A stretch of DNA of 64,000 nt from Burkholderia cepacia (GCF_029962485.1 NZ_CP073637.1:3480177-3544176); one strand, 5' to 3'. Positions 48,229-57,663 are shown, counted from the stretch's first letter. A program made the numbers and translations. The notes: generated by a model not told the origin, from the sequence alone.

Positions 48229-49842
48229 TCAGACGCTGAAGCGGTTCAGCGTATACGCGCGATAGGCCGCGACGAACGCGTCGAACGATCCGGCCTCCTT
48301 CGCTTCGAGCTCGGCCTGCTCGGCCAGCGACTTCGCGGCGAGCGCCTGCTCGGTGCGCAGCGTGTCCGCCGACGGCGGATGGGCGCGGAAATGCGCGGCA
48401 TGCGCTTCGCTCTGTGCGAGCGCGAACGCGAGGAACGACTGCCCGTTGTCGCGCATCGTGCGCAGCACGCGCGCGGACGGCGTACGTTCCGGATCGGCAA
48501 GCTTCTCGCGTTGCGCGGCAATCGCGCGCGCATGCTCGTCGCCGCCGCGGATTTCGTCGAGACGGCGGCCGATGGTTTCGATGTCGGCCATCAGATCGTC
48601 CGCCCACGCCTGCATCGTGACCGACTGGCCGTCGCGCGTGAGCATGAGCCCCGGCTTGCGGCCTTCCATCGTCACGCTGCCGAAGTTCGCGTTCGCTTCC
48701 TTGTACGCATCGCAGTCGAGCGGCGCGCTTTCGTCCAGCGCGCACGCGAGCAGGAAGGCGTCGATGAAGCGCGCGGTTTCCAGCGCGATGCCGGTCGGCT
48801 CGAACGGATCGATGTCGAGGCAACGCACTTCGATGTACTGCACGCCACGCGACGCGAGCGCATGCAGCGGCCGCTCGCCCGAATACGTGACGCGCTTCGG
48901 CCGGATCGTCGAGTAGAACTCGTTCTCGATCTGCAGCACGTTCGTGTTGATCTGGATCCACTCGCCGTCGCGATGCGTGCCGATTGCCTCGTACGCCGGA
49001 TACGGTTCGCTCACGGCCTTCGACAGCGCGTCGAGGTAGCCGGGCAGCGTGTTGTAGTCGACGTGCAGCGCGGCCTGGGCCGTCGTGTTCGAGTAGCCGA
49101 GATCGCTCATCCGCAGGCTCGTCGCATACGGCAGATACAGCGTATCGGCGTCGAACGTGTCGAGCTTGTGCGGCTTGCCGCGCAGGAACTTCGTGTCGAG
49201 CGCGGGCGATGCGCCGAACAGGTACATCAGCAGCCAGCTGCGGCGGCGGAAGTTGCGGATCTGCGCGAGATAGCGCTCCGACTGGTAATCGACGAGCGTG
49301 GCCGTCGAGCCTTCGTCCGCATGCAGGCGCCGCCACACTTCTTCATGCAGCGAGTAGTTGTAGTGGATGCCCGCGATGCACTGCATCGTACGACCGTAGC
49401 GATACGCGAGGCCGCGCCGGTACACCGTCTTCAGGCGGCCGATGTTCGACGAGCCGTAGTCGGCGATCGGAATCTGGTCGTCGGCCGGCAGCAGGCCAGG
49501 CATCGAGTCGTTCCACAGCATCTCGTCGCCGAGCGACGCATAGACGTAGCGATGCAGATCGTCGAGGCGTTCGAGCGTGATCGCGGCGTCGCCTTCAGCG
49601 GGCGTGATCAGCTCGATCAGCGCTTCGGAATAGTCGGTCGTCAGCGCCGGATGCGTGAGCGCCGAACCAAGCGCGCGCGGATGCGGCGTGAACGCGATCA
49701 TCCCGTCGCGCGTCACGCGCAGGCTTTCCTTTTCGATGCCGCGCAGGCCGTCGGGCAGATGCTGCCGCGTCGGGCCCGAGCTCAGTGCTTCGAGGCGATT
49801 CAGCAGCAGTTCGGACTGGCGGTGAGTCATGGTGTTCGACAT
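48229..49842 (-). CDS. gshA: Glutamate--cysteine ligase
   Basis: 537 residues, first step of glutathione synthesis (ATP-dependent gamma-glutamylcysteine formation). The N-terminal LRGIEKESLRV is the metal-binding segment of type 1 (E. coli-like) GshA, with HPALTTDYSEALIELITPA and GIHYNYSLHEEVW further on. The length fits the family (518 in E. coli). gshB is not in the window. No terminator found downstream in the short gap to DUF4148. Confidence 0.94.
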   Translation of the reverse strand: MSNTMTHRQSELLLNRLEALSSGPTRQHLPDGLRGIEKESLRVTRDGMIAFTPHPRALGSALTHPALTTDYSEALIELITPAEGDAAITLERLDDLHRYVYASLGDEMLWNDSMPGLLPADDQIPIADYGSSNIGRLKTVYRRGLAYRYGRTMQCIAGIHYNYSLHEEVWRRLHADEGSTATLVDYQSERYLAQIRNFRRRSWLLMYLFGASPALDTKFLRGKPHKLDTFDADTLYLPYATSLRMSDLGYSNTTAQAALHVDYNTLPGYLDALSKAVSEPYPAYEAIGTHRDGEWIQINTNVLQIENEFYSTIRPKRVTYSGERPLHALASRGVQYIEVRCLDIDPFEPTGIALETARFIDAFLLACALDESAPLDCDAYKEANANFGSVTMEGRKPGLMLTRDGQSVTMQAWADDLMADIETIGRRLDEIRGGDEHARAIAAQREKLADPERTPSARVLRTMRDNGQSFLAFALAQSEAHAAHFRAHPPSADTLRTEQALAAKSLAEQAELEAKEAGSFDAFVAAYRAYTLNRFSV

Positions 49843-50306
49843 GGAGACGCAAGTGCGTGACGGCCGCGCGCAGAACGCCGCGCGCGGCCGGCTGGATTGT
49901 TGGTCGCTTCGTTGGTAGCGGGCACTTTAACATCTCGCCGAAACACGCGCTTGAGGTGGCTCCGGGCATGGTGCGCGGGCCGGAGCGGGCCGCCGGACGG
50001 GCCAGTCGCGGCGCGCGCGACAGGTGTGACCGGTTCCAGACGGCGCCGGCGGGCGAGTCGATTCCGCGAATTCGTCGGACGGAACGTGAAGCGGGAACCG
50101 GTGGCGGAAGGTGCAACCGCGCCGCCGAACCGACCGGGAAACGGCACGTGCGGCTACATCGCACGCGCGACGTCCGGCAGGCGCCGGATTCGAGGTGTTG
50201 CCGCGATGGCCCGCATCTGGCGGGCGGCCTGGGGAGGCATGCACGGCCTGCGCAACGCGTTGCATCGCGACACGCTCCGATCGCCCCCGGCCGCACGCCG
50301 CCGCGA
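49843..50306. other. Intergenic region upstream of gshA, no gene seen
   Basis: 464 bases between the gshA start and the alkA stop, both minus strand. Long open frames here are Arg/Pro/Gly-rich on both strands with no family resemblance and no good ribosome-binding site. It probably contains the gshA promoter and alkA leader end. Confidence 0.45.
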
Positions 50307-51266
50307 TTACCCGCCGCGCGCGCCGCCCGCGCGGTCGGCCACTTCGTTCCACAAATGAAGCGCCGCATACGCGCGCCACGGCCGCCAGCCTTCGGTGCGG
50401 CGCTTCTGGCTGGTGAGCCGGTCGAGCGCCGGATCGCGCGCGGCGATCGACTGCATCAGCACGAGATCGGAGGCCGGCCACGCGTCCGGGTCGCGCCACG
50501 CGCGCATCGCGATGTATTCGACGGTCCACGGGCCGATGCCCGGCAGATCGAGCCACGCGCTGCGCAGTGTCGCGAGATCGGCATGCGCGCGATCGACCGG
50601 CACGTCGCCGGCCGCCACCGCGTGCGCCACACCCGTCAGTGCCGCCACCCGCTTGCCGGGCATCCCGATCTTGTCGAGATCGCACGCGGCCAGCGCGTCG
50701 GGAGTCGGGAAACGCCACGCCGGCGCGCCGTCGTCTTCATGAATCACCCGCTCGCCGGCCCGTTCGACGAGCCGGCCGACGATCGTCGTCGCGGCCTTCA
50801 CGCTCACCTGCTGGCCGACGATCGCACGCACGGCCAGCTCGAACCCCGACCACGCGCCGGGCACACGCAACCCCGGCGCGGCCTCGACGAGCGGCGCGAA
50901 CCACGGATCGCGCGCGAGCCCGCCGCCGATCGCGGCCGGATCGGCGCCGAGGTCGAACATCGTCGCGACGCGCGCGGCGAACGCATCGTCGACATGGCGT
51001 GCGACGGCCCCTTCGACGGTCGCGATCAGGCAATGCTTGCGCGGATGTTTCGTGACGATGAGCCGGCCGGCATCGCCGTGCAGGTCGACGATGCGGCGAT
51101 ACACGCCGTCCGCGACCTGCTCGACGCCCGGAATCGCGCGCCCGCTGAAGAAACGCAGCACACGCGCCCAGTCGTACGGCGCCTTGTAGCGCAACTCCAT
51201 CTGCGCGGACGGCGGCACTTGGCCGCCGTCCGCGATGGATGTGATCGTTGCTTTATCGATGCTCAA
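50307..51266 (-). CDS. alkA: DNA-3-methyladenine glycosylase II
   Basis: 319 residues. It excises alkylated purines. An N-terminal AlkA beta domain is followed by a helix-hairpin-helix HhH-GPD region with LPGIGPWTVEYIAMRA; catalytic Asp267 is in PASDLVLMQ. It overlaps the ada stop by four bases (ATGA), so repair glycosylase and adaptive regulator are translationally coupled. Confidence 0.93.
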   Translation of the reverse strand: MSIDKATITSIADGGQVPPSAQMELRYKAPYDWARVLRFFSGRAIPGVEQVADGVYRRIVDLHGDAGRLIVTKHPRKHCLIATVEGAVARHVDDAFAARVATMFDLGADPAAIGGGLARDPWFAPLVEAAPGLRVPGAWSGFELAVRAIVGQQVSVKAATTIVGRLVERAGERVIHEDDGAPAWRFPTPDALAACDLDKIGMPGKRVAALTGVAHAVAAGDVPVDRAHADLATLRSAWLDLPGIGPWTVEYIAMRAWRDPDAWPASDLVLMQSIAARDPALDRLTSQKRRTEGWRPWRAYAALHLWNEVADRAGGARGG

Positions 51267-52354
51267 ACTGCACTACCCTCCGTCACCGCTTCGGCTTCAT
51301 CGTTGTGACTATGGCGCGCCTCGGACGCGAGCAGCGTCGCCTTGCGGCGCACGCCCCAGCGATATCCGGCGAGCGCGCCGCCCTTTTGCACGACACGGTG
51401 GCACGGGATCGCCAGCGCGACCGGATTCGACGCGCACGCGGACGCGACCGCCCGCACCGCGCGCGGCGAACCGAGCGCCTCAGCAATCTCCGAGTAGCTG
51501 CGTGTTTCGCCGTACGGAATATGCGTCAACGCTTCCCACACACGCTGCTGGAACGCGGTCGGCGCGATGTCGAGCGGCAGGTCGAATGCGTGCCGCGTGC
51601 CGTCGAGATACGCGCGAATCTGCGTGACGAACGGCGCGAGCCGCGCAGACGCTTCGACCAGCTCGGCCCGCGCGAATGCGTCCTTCAGCTCGCCGACGAG
51701 CGCCGCCGGTTCGTCGCCGAACGCGATCCGGCAGATGCCCTGTTCGGTTGCGGCGACGAGCACCGTACCGAGCGACGTCGACGCGGTCGCATAGTCGATC
51801 CGCAGGCCCGCGCCCTGGCGACGGAACGCGGACGGCGCCATCCCTAGCTCGCGCGGCACCGATGCATAGAGCCGCGACGGCGAGTTGAAACCCGCGTCGA
51901 CGGCCGCCTGCGTGACCGGCTGCCCGCTTTGCAACGCCTGCCGCAGCGCGGCGCCGCGCTGCGCGGCCTGGTACTGGCGCGGCGACACGCCGACCACGCG
52001 CTTGAATAGCCGCTGCAGGTGGAACGGACTCACGTGCACGGCGTCGCTCAGTTGCTGCAGCGTGAGCCGCTCGGCATGCGCGTCGAGCACCGCGCATGCG
52101 CGGTTGACGATCTCGAGCTCGCGCGGCAGCCCTTCCGGCTGGCAGCGCTTGCAAGGGCGGAAGCCGGCCGCACGCGCGGCCGCCGGATCGGCGAAGAAGG
52201 ACACATTCTCGCGACGCGGCAGCCGCGACGCGCAGGTCGGACGGCAGAACACGCCGGTCGTGCTCACGGCATAGAAGAACGCGCCGTCCGCATGCGGATC
52301 GCGCTCGGTCACGGCGCCCCAGCGGGCCTCGTCGGTCGGATAGGCGGTTTTCAT
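51263..52354 (-). CDS. ada: Ada methyltransferase/transcriptional activator
   Basis: 363 residues from ATG 52354. The N-terminal zinc domain has Cys37, Cys41, Cys68 and Cys71 (GVFCRPTC...PCKRC); Cys37 matches the phosphotriester methyl-acceptor of E. coli Ada. An AraC-type helix-turn-helix follows (LQQLSDAVHVSPFHLQRLFK). The C-terminal O6-methylguanine methyltransferase has active-site Cys318 in IPCHRVV. It activates itself and alkA when methylated. The region upstream has a CTCTAG direct repeat. Confidence 0.95.
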   Translation of the reverse strand: MKTAYPTDEARWGAVTERDPHADGAFFYAVSTTGVFCRPTCASRLPRRENVSFFADPAAARAAGFRPCKRCQPEGLPRELEIVNRACAVLDAHAERLTLQQLSDAVHVSPFHLQRLFKRVVGVSPRQYQAAQRGAALRQALQSGQPVTQAAVDAGFNSPSRLYASVPRELGMAPSAFRRQGAGLRIDYATASTSLGTVLVAATEQGICRIAFGDEPAALVGELKDAFARAELVEASARLAPFVTQIRAYLDGTRHAFDLPLDIAPTAFQQRVWEALTHIPYGETRSYSEIAEALGSPRAVRAVASACASNPVALAIPCHRVVQKGGALAGYRWGVRRKATLLASEARHSHNDEAEAVTEGSAV

Positions 52355-52594
52355 CTGAACCTCGCACTCTCTAGTGTAGATGGTGCCTACTCTAGACATC
52401 GGCGCATACCGTCGCGCCCTGAATCTTGCTCTGTGATTCGCGGCAGCGAACCGGGGACACATCGATCAGGAATAAATCCGACAAATCGCCCGAAGCGGCT
52501 GCTCCGGCGCGGCTTTCGTCATCGTCCCGTCACCGTTTTGCTGCAGTGCGGATGCGACAAATCGCCGTCCTGACGTTTTTTTGCATTCAGAATA

Positions 52595-52623
52595 TTGCGT
52601 CGCACCATCGCCGTGTGTATAGT
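52595..52623 (+). promoter_or_regulatory. Promoter of candidate small RNA
   Basis: TTGCGT (52595-52600) and TATAGT (52618-52623) are 17 bases apart, directing transcription of the short terminator-ended region that follows. Confidence 0.6.
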
Positions 52624-52629
52624 TGGAAC

Positions 52630-52697
52630 TGTCTCCTCCATGTCTCCTCCTGATATGGATTAAGCCCGTTCCGCACTGCGTGAACGGGCTTTTTTTC
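52630..52697 (+). ncRNA. Candidate anti-Shine-Dalgarno small RNA
   Basis: A roughly 68-base unit: predicted start near 52630, TGTCTCCTCC twice (CTCCTCC at 52633-52639 and 52644-52650), then stem AGCCCGTTC/GAACGGGCT (52663-52690) and a seven-base T-run. There is no good open frame. The duplicated CTCCTCC is complementary to the ribosome-binding site of most mRNAs. It resembles the class of beta-proteobacterial small RNAs reported as toxic in E. coli; that is from memory and unverified. The 5' end is inferred from the promoter. Confidence 0.6.
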
Positions 52698-52785
52698 GTC
52701 TGTCGATTGTGCCGTGTTCCGACCGGCGGCGCAGGCGCGATGCGTCTACACTCGATGCTCGTCGACAGCGAAGGAGTATCCGTTC

Positions 52786-53199
52786 ATGAAGCCCACCATC
52801 CGCGGAATCGATCACATCGTGCTGCGCGTGACCGACATGGCGGCGATGACGCGCTTTTACTGCGACGCCGTCGGCTGCCATGTGGAGAAGGAGCAGCCCG
52901 ATCTGGGCCTCGTGCAGTTGCGCGCCGGCGATGCGCTGATCGACCTGCTGACCGTCGGCGGCCCGATCGACCGCCCTGACAGCGGCCCGCCCGGCACGGG
53001 GCGCAATCTCGATCACCTGTGCCTGCGCGTCGAGCCGTTCGATCCCGATGCTTTGATCGCCCATTTCGCCGCGCATGGCGCGAGCCCAGGCGCCCCGGCG
53101 GAACGCTACGGCGCCGGCGGCTACGGGCCGTCGATCTACCTGTTCGACCCGGAAGGCAACATGGTCGAATTCAAGGGGCCGCCGGCCGCGATCGGCTGA
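52786..53199 (+). CDS. VOC family glyoxalase/dioxygenase-fold protein
   Basis: 137 residues from ATG 52786 (MKPTIRGIDHIVLRVTDM), with GAAGGAG seven bases upstream. A single vicinal-oxygen-chelate module: metal-binding His in IDHIVLRV and NLDHLCLRV, and Glu in GNMVEFKGP. The family includes glyoxalase I and extradiol dioxygenases. The substrate is not known. Confidence 0.88.
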   Translation: MKPTIRGIDHIVLRVTDMAAMTRFYCDAVGCHVEKEQPDLGLVQLRAGDALIDLLTVGGPIDRPDSGPPGTGRNLDHLCLRVEPFDPDALIAHFAAHGASPGAPAERYGAGGYGPSIYLFDPEGNMVEFKGPPAAIG

Positions 53200-53220
53200 A
53201 CGCGGCCGGCACGCGGGCCA

Positions 53221-53775
53221 TTACGCGTCCGCGCGCGCCTTCAGCACCGTCCATTCGACCGCGACCGGATCGTGGTCCGCGCTCGAGATCCACGCCGCGC
53301 CATCCTGCACCGTGCACTGCAGGCGCATCGTGCGCTCCGCGAGCCGCCCGAGCGCGGTCGCGACGCCGTCGGCGAGCGACAGCACCTGCACGTTGCGCAG
53401 CCGCTCGACCTTGCTGCGCACGCCCTGCCACCAGATATCCGACGTCTTGCCGCCATACGCGATCACCGTGACCTGCCCGGCGCGGCCGGCCGCCTTCGAG
53501 ATGCGCCGTTCGTCGGGCTGGCCGGCCTCGATCCACACGTCGATCGCACCCGTCAGGTCCTTCTGCCACAGATCGGGCTCGTCGACGTCCGACAGCCCCT
53601 TGCAGAATTCGAGCCGCTCGTGCGCGAACAGCGCGAACGCAACGATGCGCACCATCATCCGGTCGTCGGTTTCCGACGGATGGCGCGCTACCGTCAGCGC
53701 GTGATCGGCGTAGTAATGCCGATCCATGTCGGCGATTTGGAGTTCGGCTTTGTAGATCGTGGATTTCAGCGCCAT
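53221..53775 (-). CDS. YaeQ family protein
   Basis: 184 residues from ATG 53775 (MALKSTIYKAELQIADMDRHYY). YaeQ is a compact nuclease-like fold (PD-(D/E)XK-related) whose cell role is unclear; E. coli YaeQ complements an rfaH-related defect. Conserved stretch HPSETDDRMMVRIVAFALFA is present. The longer open frame upstream is not family-like. It converges with the VOC gene. Confidence 0.9.
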   Translation of the reverse strand: MALKSTIYKAELQIADMDRHYYADHALTVARHPSETDDRMMVRIVAFALFAHERLEFCKGLSDVDEPDLWQKDLTGAIDVWIEAGQPDERRISKAAGRAGQVTVIAYGGKTSDIWWQGVRSKVERLRNVQVLSLADGVATALGRLAERTMRLQCTVQDGAAWISSADHDPVAVEWTVLKARADA

Positions 53776-53871
53776 GCGGAGTCGGCCCGGGCGGGCATTC
53801 GGTTCGGTCGGGCCGTGATGATACCGAATGCGCGCCGTCCGGCGCGTGTCATGCGCGCCCCACAGCACAAC

Positions 53872-53893
53872 GGCCCGACATCAGCCGGGCCGT
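53872..53893 (-). terminator. Possible terminator, minus strand
   Basis: CGGCCCG and CGGGCCG pair around an eight-base loop, 70 bases beyond the stop of the exported protein at 53965. The T tract is weak, so a plain hairpin is possible. Confidence 0.4.
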
Positions 53894-53964
53894 GTTCGGT
53901 TCGCGCCGCCGGCACAACGGGCCGGTGCGCTCGCGCATCGTGCGACTGCGCGGGGATCGATCGG

Positions 53965-54312
53965 TTACTGCTTCACGAAGCGCGAATCGGTCCAGAGACC
54001 TTGCTGGTCGCTGTTGTCGGCGCTGACGAACTGCACGTCGCCCTGATCGACCGACACCACGCGGAAGCGCTGGCCTTCCGGCACCGACAGACAGCGGTAG
54101 TCGTCGAAGTATTGCTGCTTCGCCTGCGACTTGCCGTCACGCTCGTGACTCAGTACGGAATCCAGATTGTCTTTCGACAGGCAGCCCCAGGCATTCTTCG
54201 TCAGCTGGATTTCCTGCGTCGGCTTGACGGCCGAATCGCCGCCGGCCTGGGCAATCGACACCGCGCAAAATGCGCCAACGAGGGCAAAAAGGATACCGGT
54301 ACGCTTCATCAT
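53965..54312 (-). CDS. Small exported protein, function unknown
   Basis: 115 residues. The signal peptide (MKRTGILFALVGAFCAVSIAQA) is followed by a short domain with two cysteines (WGCLSKDNLDSVL, YRCLSVPEGQR) that could form a disulphide. ATG 54312 is preferred, seven bases after GGAG; ATG 54309 is the alternative. I do not recognise the family. The end GLWTDSRFVKQ suggests an SH3-like beta fold, but that is a guess. Standing alone. Confidence 0.75.
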   Translation of the reverse strand: MMKRTGILFALVGAFCAVSIAQAGGDSAVKPTQEIQLTKNAWGCLSKDNLDSVLSHERDGKSQAKQQYFDDYRCLSVPEGQRFRVVSVDQGDVQFVSADNSDQQGLWTDSRFVKQ

Positions 54313-54799
54313 GTTCTGTCTCCAGGCTGCGGGCACCAGGCTTGGGTTAGCTATGCGTTTAAAGATGATCGTGAACCCGCGTTTTTCACTTTAGAAGACC
54401 GGTAAACGATAGCAAGCACATTTGTTGTGCGACCGCAATAGCGGCGGATTGTCGCACCCCGTGCGCAGCCCGTTTTTCGCGCGGCGCGCGCGGCGGGCAA
54501 AACCTGTTGCGTGTCGGACAGGCCCGTCATGCCGGGCGGAAAGCGTTGTCCGACAAGGCTTTCATCCAAGTTACATTGTGACGATTGAACGGTTTGGATA
54601 ATCCATTTCGTCATCCGGATCATTTTGATGCGCCGCACATAAAGTCATTCGAAACGATTCAACTTTACCGCAGCGCGGAATCGCAAATACCTGATACAAG
54701 AAAAATGCCAGGTATAAGCGAATCCGTATTTATCCGTAGTTCCCCGAATGTATTCGGTGCCCGTAGAAGCCCCGCTGCACGCACCTTTCGCCAGCGCGT
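54313..54799. other. AT-richer intergenic region with palindromes
   Basis: 487 bases without a supported gene. TGTCGGACA (54512-54520) and TGTCCGACA (54547-54555) are palindromes 35 bases apart. The part 54580-54790 is clearly less G+C-rich than its surroundings and has a TACCTG...CAGGTA inverted repeat, a poor terminator candidate for speG. No transfer signs such as an integrase. Confidence 0.45.
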
Positions 54800-55357
54800 T
54801 TACCCTGCCTTATTCGGAGTGGATTGCTGACGCTCGAAATAATCGCGCTGGAAAATGCACATGCGATAAGCGTTGTGATACGCGCCGTTTCCGAAAAATT
54901 CTTCCTTCAATTCGGCCTCGTGCTGGAATCCGCATTTCTCGTACACGTGAATCGCCGCCGCATTCGACGTATCGACGATCAGGTACAGCTTGCGCATGTT
55001 CAGCACCTTGAATGCGTACTCGATCGCGAGGCGCGTCGCCTGGCCCGCATAGCCGCGCCCCTGGCACTGCGGCGCGATGATGATCTGGAACTCGCCGCGG
55101 CGATGGATGTAGTCGAGCTCGATCAGCTCGACGAGGCCGACCAGCTCGCCTTGCGAATCGACCGCGACGAACCGGCGTTCGCGCTGGTCGTGCACGTGGC
55201 GGTCGTACAGTTGTGACAGTTCGGAGAAGGTTTCGTACGGCTCCTCGAACCAGTAGCGCATGATCTTCGCGTCGTTGTTCAGCTCGTGGACGAAGCGCAG
55301 GTCCTGGCGCTCCAGCGGTCGCAGCGCGAGCGTGTTGGTATCGTTCTGGAGTTGCAT
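54800..55357 (-). CDS. speG: Spermidine N1-acetyltransferase SpeG
   Basis: 185 residues. GNAT-fold enzyme that acetylates spermidine/spermine with acetyl-CoA. It closely follows E. coli Spe[35 protein letters not shown] and [14 protein letters not shown]. The CoA-binding Q/RxxGxG/A is [14 protein letters not shown] 55357 is preferred because AAGGA lies seven bases upstream; ATG 55363 would overlap it too closely. Confidence 0.92.
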   Translation of the reverse strand: MQLQNDTNTLALRPLERQDLRFVHELNNDAKIMRYWFEEPYETFSELSQLYDRHVHDQRERRFVAVDSQGELVGLVELIELDYIHRRGEFQIIIAPQCQGRGYAGQATRLAIEYAFKVLNMRKLYLIVDTSNAAAIHVYEKCGFQHEAELKEEFFGNGAYHNAYRMCIFQRDYFERQQSTPNKAG

Positions 55358-55508
55358 GTTCATGTCCTTTTTGATGCCGGCGCTCGTGCGAAACGCCCGC
55401 GCGGCGCGGCCGCGTCCGGGCCCGTTTCGCACTGTAAGAAAATGAACGCGGGCGAGGTTCAGAGCCTAGAATGGGAGCAAGGGTTCCTGCCACCGCAAGG
55501 AGGCTATC

Positions 55509-55679
55509 GTGATCGAGCAAGTCATACTCGGAATATTCCTCGTGCTGCCGCTCGTCATCGTCGCGGCGCTGTTTTCCGACGAACTGTGGCAGGAACATCG
55601 GCGCCAGCATCCGCGCGACGAAAACGCACCGCATATCGACTGGAAGCATCCGTGGCGCCGCGTGCGACGCGGTCATTGA
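55509..55679 (+). CDS. Small membrane protein
   Basis: 56 residues from GTG 55509, five bases after a strong AAGGAGG site (55497-55503). One hydrophobic helix (VILGIFLVLPLVIVAALF) is followed by a charged His/Arg-rich C-terminus (QEHRRQHPRDENAPHIDWKHPWRRVRRGH). Good third-position G/C bias. The strong ribosome-binding site argues that it is expressed. Family not recognised. Confidence 0.7.
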   Translation: MIEQVILGIFLVLPLVIVAALFSDELWQEHRRQHPRDENAPHIDWKHPWRRVRRGH

Positions 55680-55795
55680 ACCGGCTCACCATCGATCCGC
55701 AGCCTGCGCCGGCCGAGCCATCCCGGGCCCGGTAACGCGCGGCGCGCCGCCTTTCCGCTACGATCCGATTCCCGCCCAACCCGCGAGACGCCGAC

Positions 55796-56044
55796 GTGAA
55801 CGACAAGCCCGCTGCCCCTGCTCACGATATCCCTCACGAAACGATCGACCTGCAGATCGCCGACGTGCTGGCGGCCGTCCGCTACCCGGCGAACAAGGAT
55901 GCAATCGTCGACGCCGCACGCGACGCCGGCGCCAGCAACGAGGTGCTGTCGATGCTCGACGGCCTGCCCGAACAGGACTATGCGGACGTCAATGCGGTCA
56001 CGCAGTGGGTCGCCGGCAACTTCGGCCCGGGGCTCGGCATTTGA
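55796..56044 (+). CDS. DUF2795 family protein
   Basis: 82 residues with the DUF2795 core (DVLAAVRYPANKDAIVDAARDAGASNEVLSMLDGL). Cytoplasmic, helical; function unknown. The family is common in Burkholderia and actinobacteria. It stands alone between the small membrane protein and the diguanylate cyclase. Confidence 0.88.
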   Translation: MNDKPAAPAHDIPHETIDLQIADVLAAVRYPANKDAIVDAARDAGASNEVLSMLDGLPEQDYADVNAVTQWVAGNFGPGLGI

Positions 56045-56154
56045 GCGGACGCCAATAACGCGATAGGATCGGGCCGCACCGGTCGCGCCGCGATCGGGAG
56101 GCGTGCCGCCCGGCGCAAGAACGGGCGTTTGAGCACGCGTGTCCGGGGGACTCC

Positions 56155-57513
56155 ATGGAAGGCATCCTGATCCAGCACACGACGCGACGTCAGCTCTGGT
56201 TCGGCGCGCTGACGGCGCTCGTCATCCTGCTTGCGCTCGGGATTGCCGCGCCGCACGCGAACGTCACGTTGCCGGCCGTCGAGCCGTTCATGCCGATGTG
56301 TGCGCTCACCGTGTTCACGACCGCGAGCATCGCCGCGTTCTTCCTCGGCGCGCAGTTCACCGTGACGCGCCAGCCCGTGCTCGGCGCGCTCAGCGGCGCC
56401 TATGCGTTCACCGCCCTCGCCGTCGCGCTGCAGCTGCTCACCTTTCCCGGCGTGTTCGCGCCGCATGGCCTGCTCGGCGCGCGCCCGCAGAGCGCCGCGT
56501 GGATGTGGGTCTTCTGGCATGCCGGCTTCCCGTGCTTCGTGATGGCCGCGCTGTTCGCTCGCGAGCGGTTGACGCGCGCGCCGGTCGGCGAGAAAGAGAC
56601 GCGCCGCTGGACGGTCGCGCTTGTCGGCGGGCCGGCCGTCGCGGCCGCGCTCCTGTGCGCGCTCGCGCTGAACGTGTCGCTGCCGCCCGCGTTCCATCCG
56701 CCCGGCGATGCGGCCGTGCTGCCCTTCAACGGCATCGCGCTCGTCGTGTGGATCCTCAATGCGCTCGCGCTCGTCGCAGTGCTCGTCACGGGCCGGCTGC
56801 GCACGACGCTCGACCTGTGGCTCGCGATCGCGGTGCTCGCGTGCCTCACCGACACGACGCTGAACCTTCTGACCACGAACCGCTTCACGGTCGGCTGGTA
56901 CGTCGCGCGCGTGTTCAGCATGTTCACGCCCGGCGTGCTCGTGTGCGTGCTCGCGTGGGAAGTGACGATGCTGTATCAGCAGCTGTTCGAGGCGCACGCG
57001 ACGCTGATCCGTTCTTCCGCACGCGACGGGCTGACCGGGGCATTCAATCGCAGCCACTTCAACGACCATTTCCACATGCTGTTCCTGCAGGCGCGGCGGC
57101 AGGGCGAACCGCTGTCGCTACTGATGGTCGACGTCGATCACTTCAAGGCCTACAACGACACGTTCGGTCACGTGAAAGGCGACGCGTGCCTGATCGCGGT
57201 TGCGAATGCGCTTGCCGGCGCGGTGCGGCGGCCGGCGGATATCGTCGCGCGTTACGGTGGCGAGGAGTTCGCGATCGTGTTGCCGAACACGGGTGCGCGC
57301 GGTGCGCGGGTGGTGGCCGACGAAGCGCGCGAAGCCGTGTTGCGGCTCGACCTCGAGATGCCTGACTCGCCGGCCGGACGCGTAAGCGTCAGCGTCGGTT
57401 GCGCGACCGTGTCGACCGACGATCTGTCGACGCCCGATGCATTGATCGAAGCCGCCGACGCCGCGCTGTATCGCGCGAAGGATACGGGGCGAAACCGGGT
57501 CGTCGCCACCTGA
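56155..57513 (+). CDS. Diguanylate cyclase with MASE4 sensor
   Basis: 452 residues. An N-terminal MASE4-type membrane sensor with about six helices (1-260) precedes a GGDEF domain. The active site reads GGEEF (368-372), so it should make cyclic di-GMP. The inhibitory I-site RPAD is at 359-362, five residues before, so product inhibition is expected. It starts after a GGGGGA region, 110 bases past DUF2795. Input signal unknown. Confidence 0.92.
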   Translation: MEGILIQHTTRRQLWFGALTALVILLALGIAAPHANVTLPAVEPFMPMCALTVFTTASIAAFFLGAQFTVTRQPVLGALSGAYAFTALAVALQLLTFPGVFAPHGLLGARPQSAAWMWVFWHAGFPCFVMAALFARERLTRAPVGEKETRRWTVALVGGPAVAAALLCALALNVSLPPAFHPPGDAAVLPFNGIALVVWILNALALVAVLVTGRLRTTLDLWLAIAVLACLTDTTLNLLTTNRFTVGWYVARVFSMFTPGVLVCVLAWEVTMLYQQLFEAHATLIRSSARDGLTGAFNRSHFNDHFHMLFLQARRQGEPLSLLMVDVDHFKAYNDTFGHVKGDACLIAVANALAGAVRRPADIVARYGGEEFAIVLPNTGARGARVVADEAREAVLRLDLEMPDSPAGRVSVSVGCATVSTDDLSTPDALIEAADAALYRAKDTGRNRVVAT

Positions 57514-57663
57514 AAACGTCTGCTGTTTGGCTATTTGTTACGGTCATTGTGACCGGAATAATCCGCCGTTACGGATTGCGCAACAGGGAAACGATCGCTT
57601 ACAGCCGGTGTTGGAAGCGCTCGCTATGCTGGGTTTCATATCGAACCCAAGCAGGTGAGTGCC

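Noticed and set aside
54560..54790. Horizontally acquired island in the AT-rich gap
   Set aside because: Too short, no integrase, transposase or flanking repeat.
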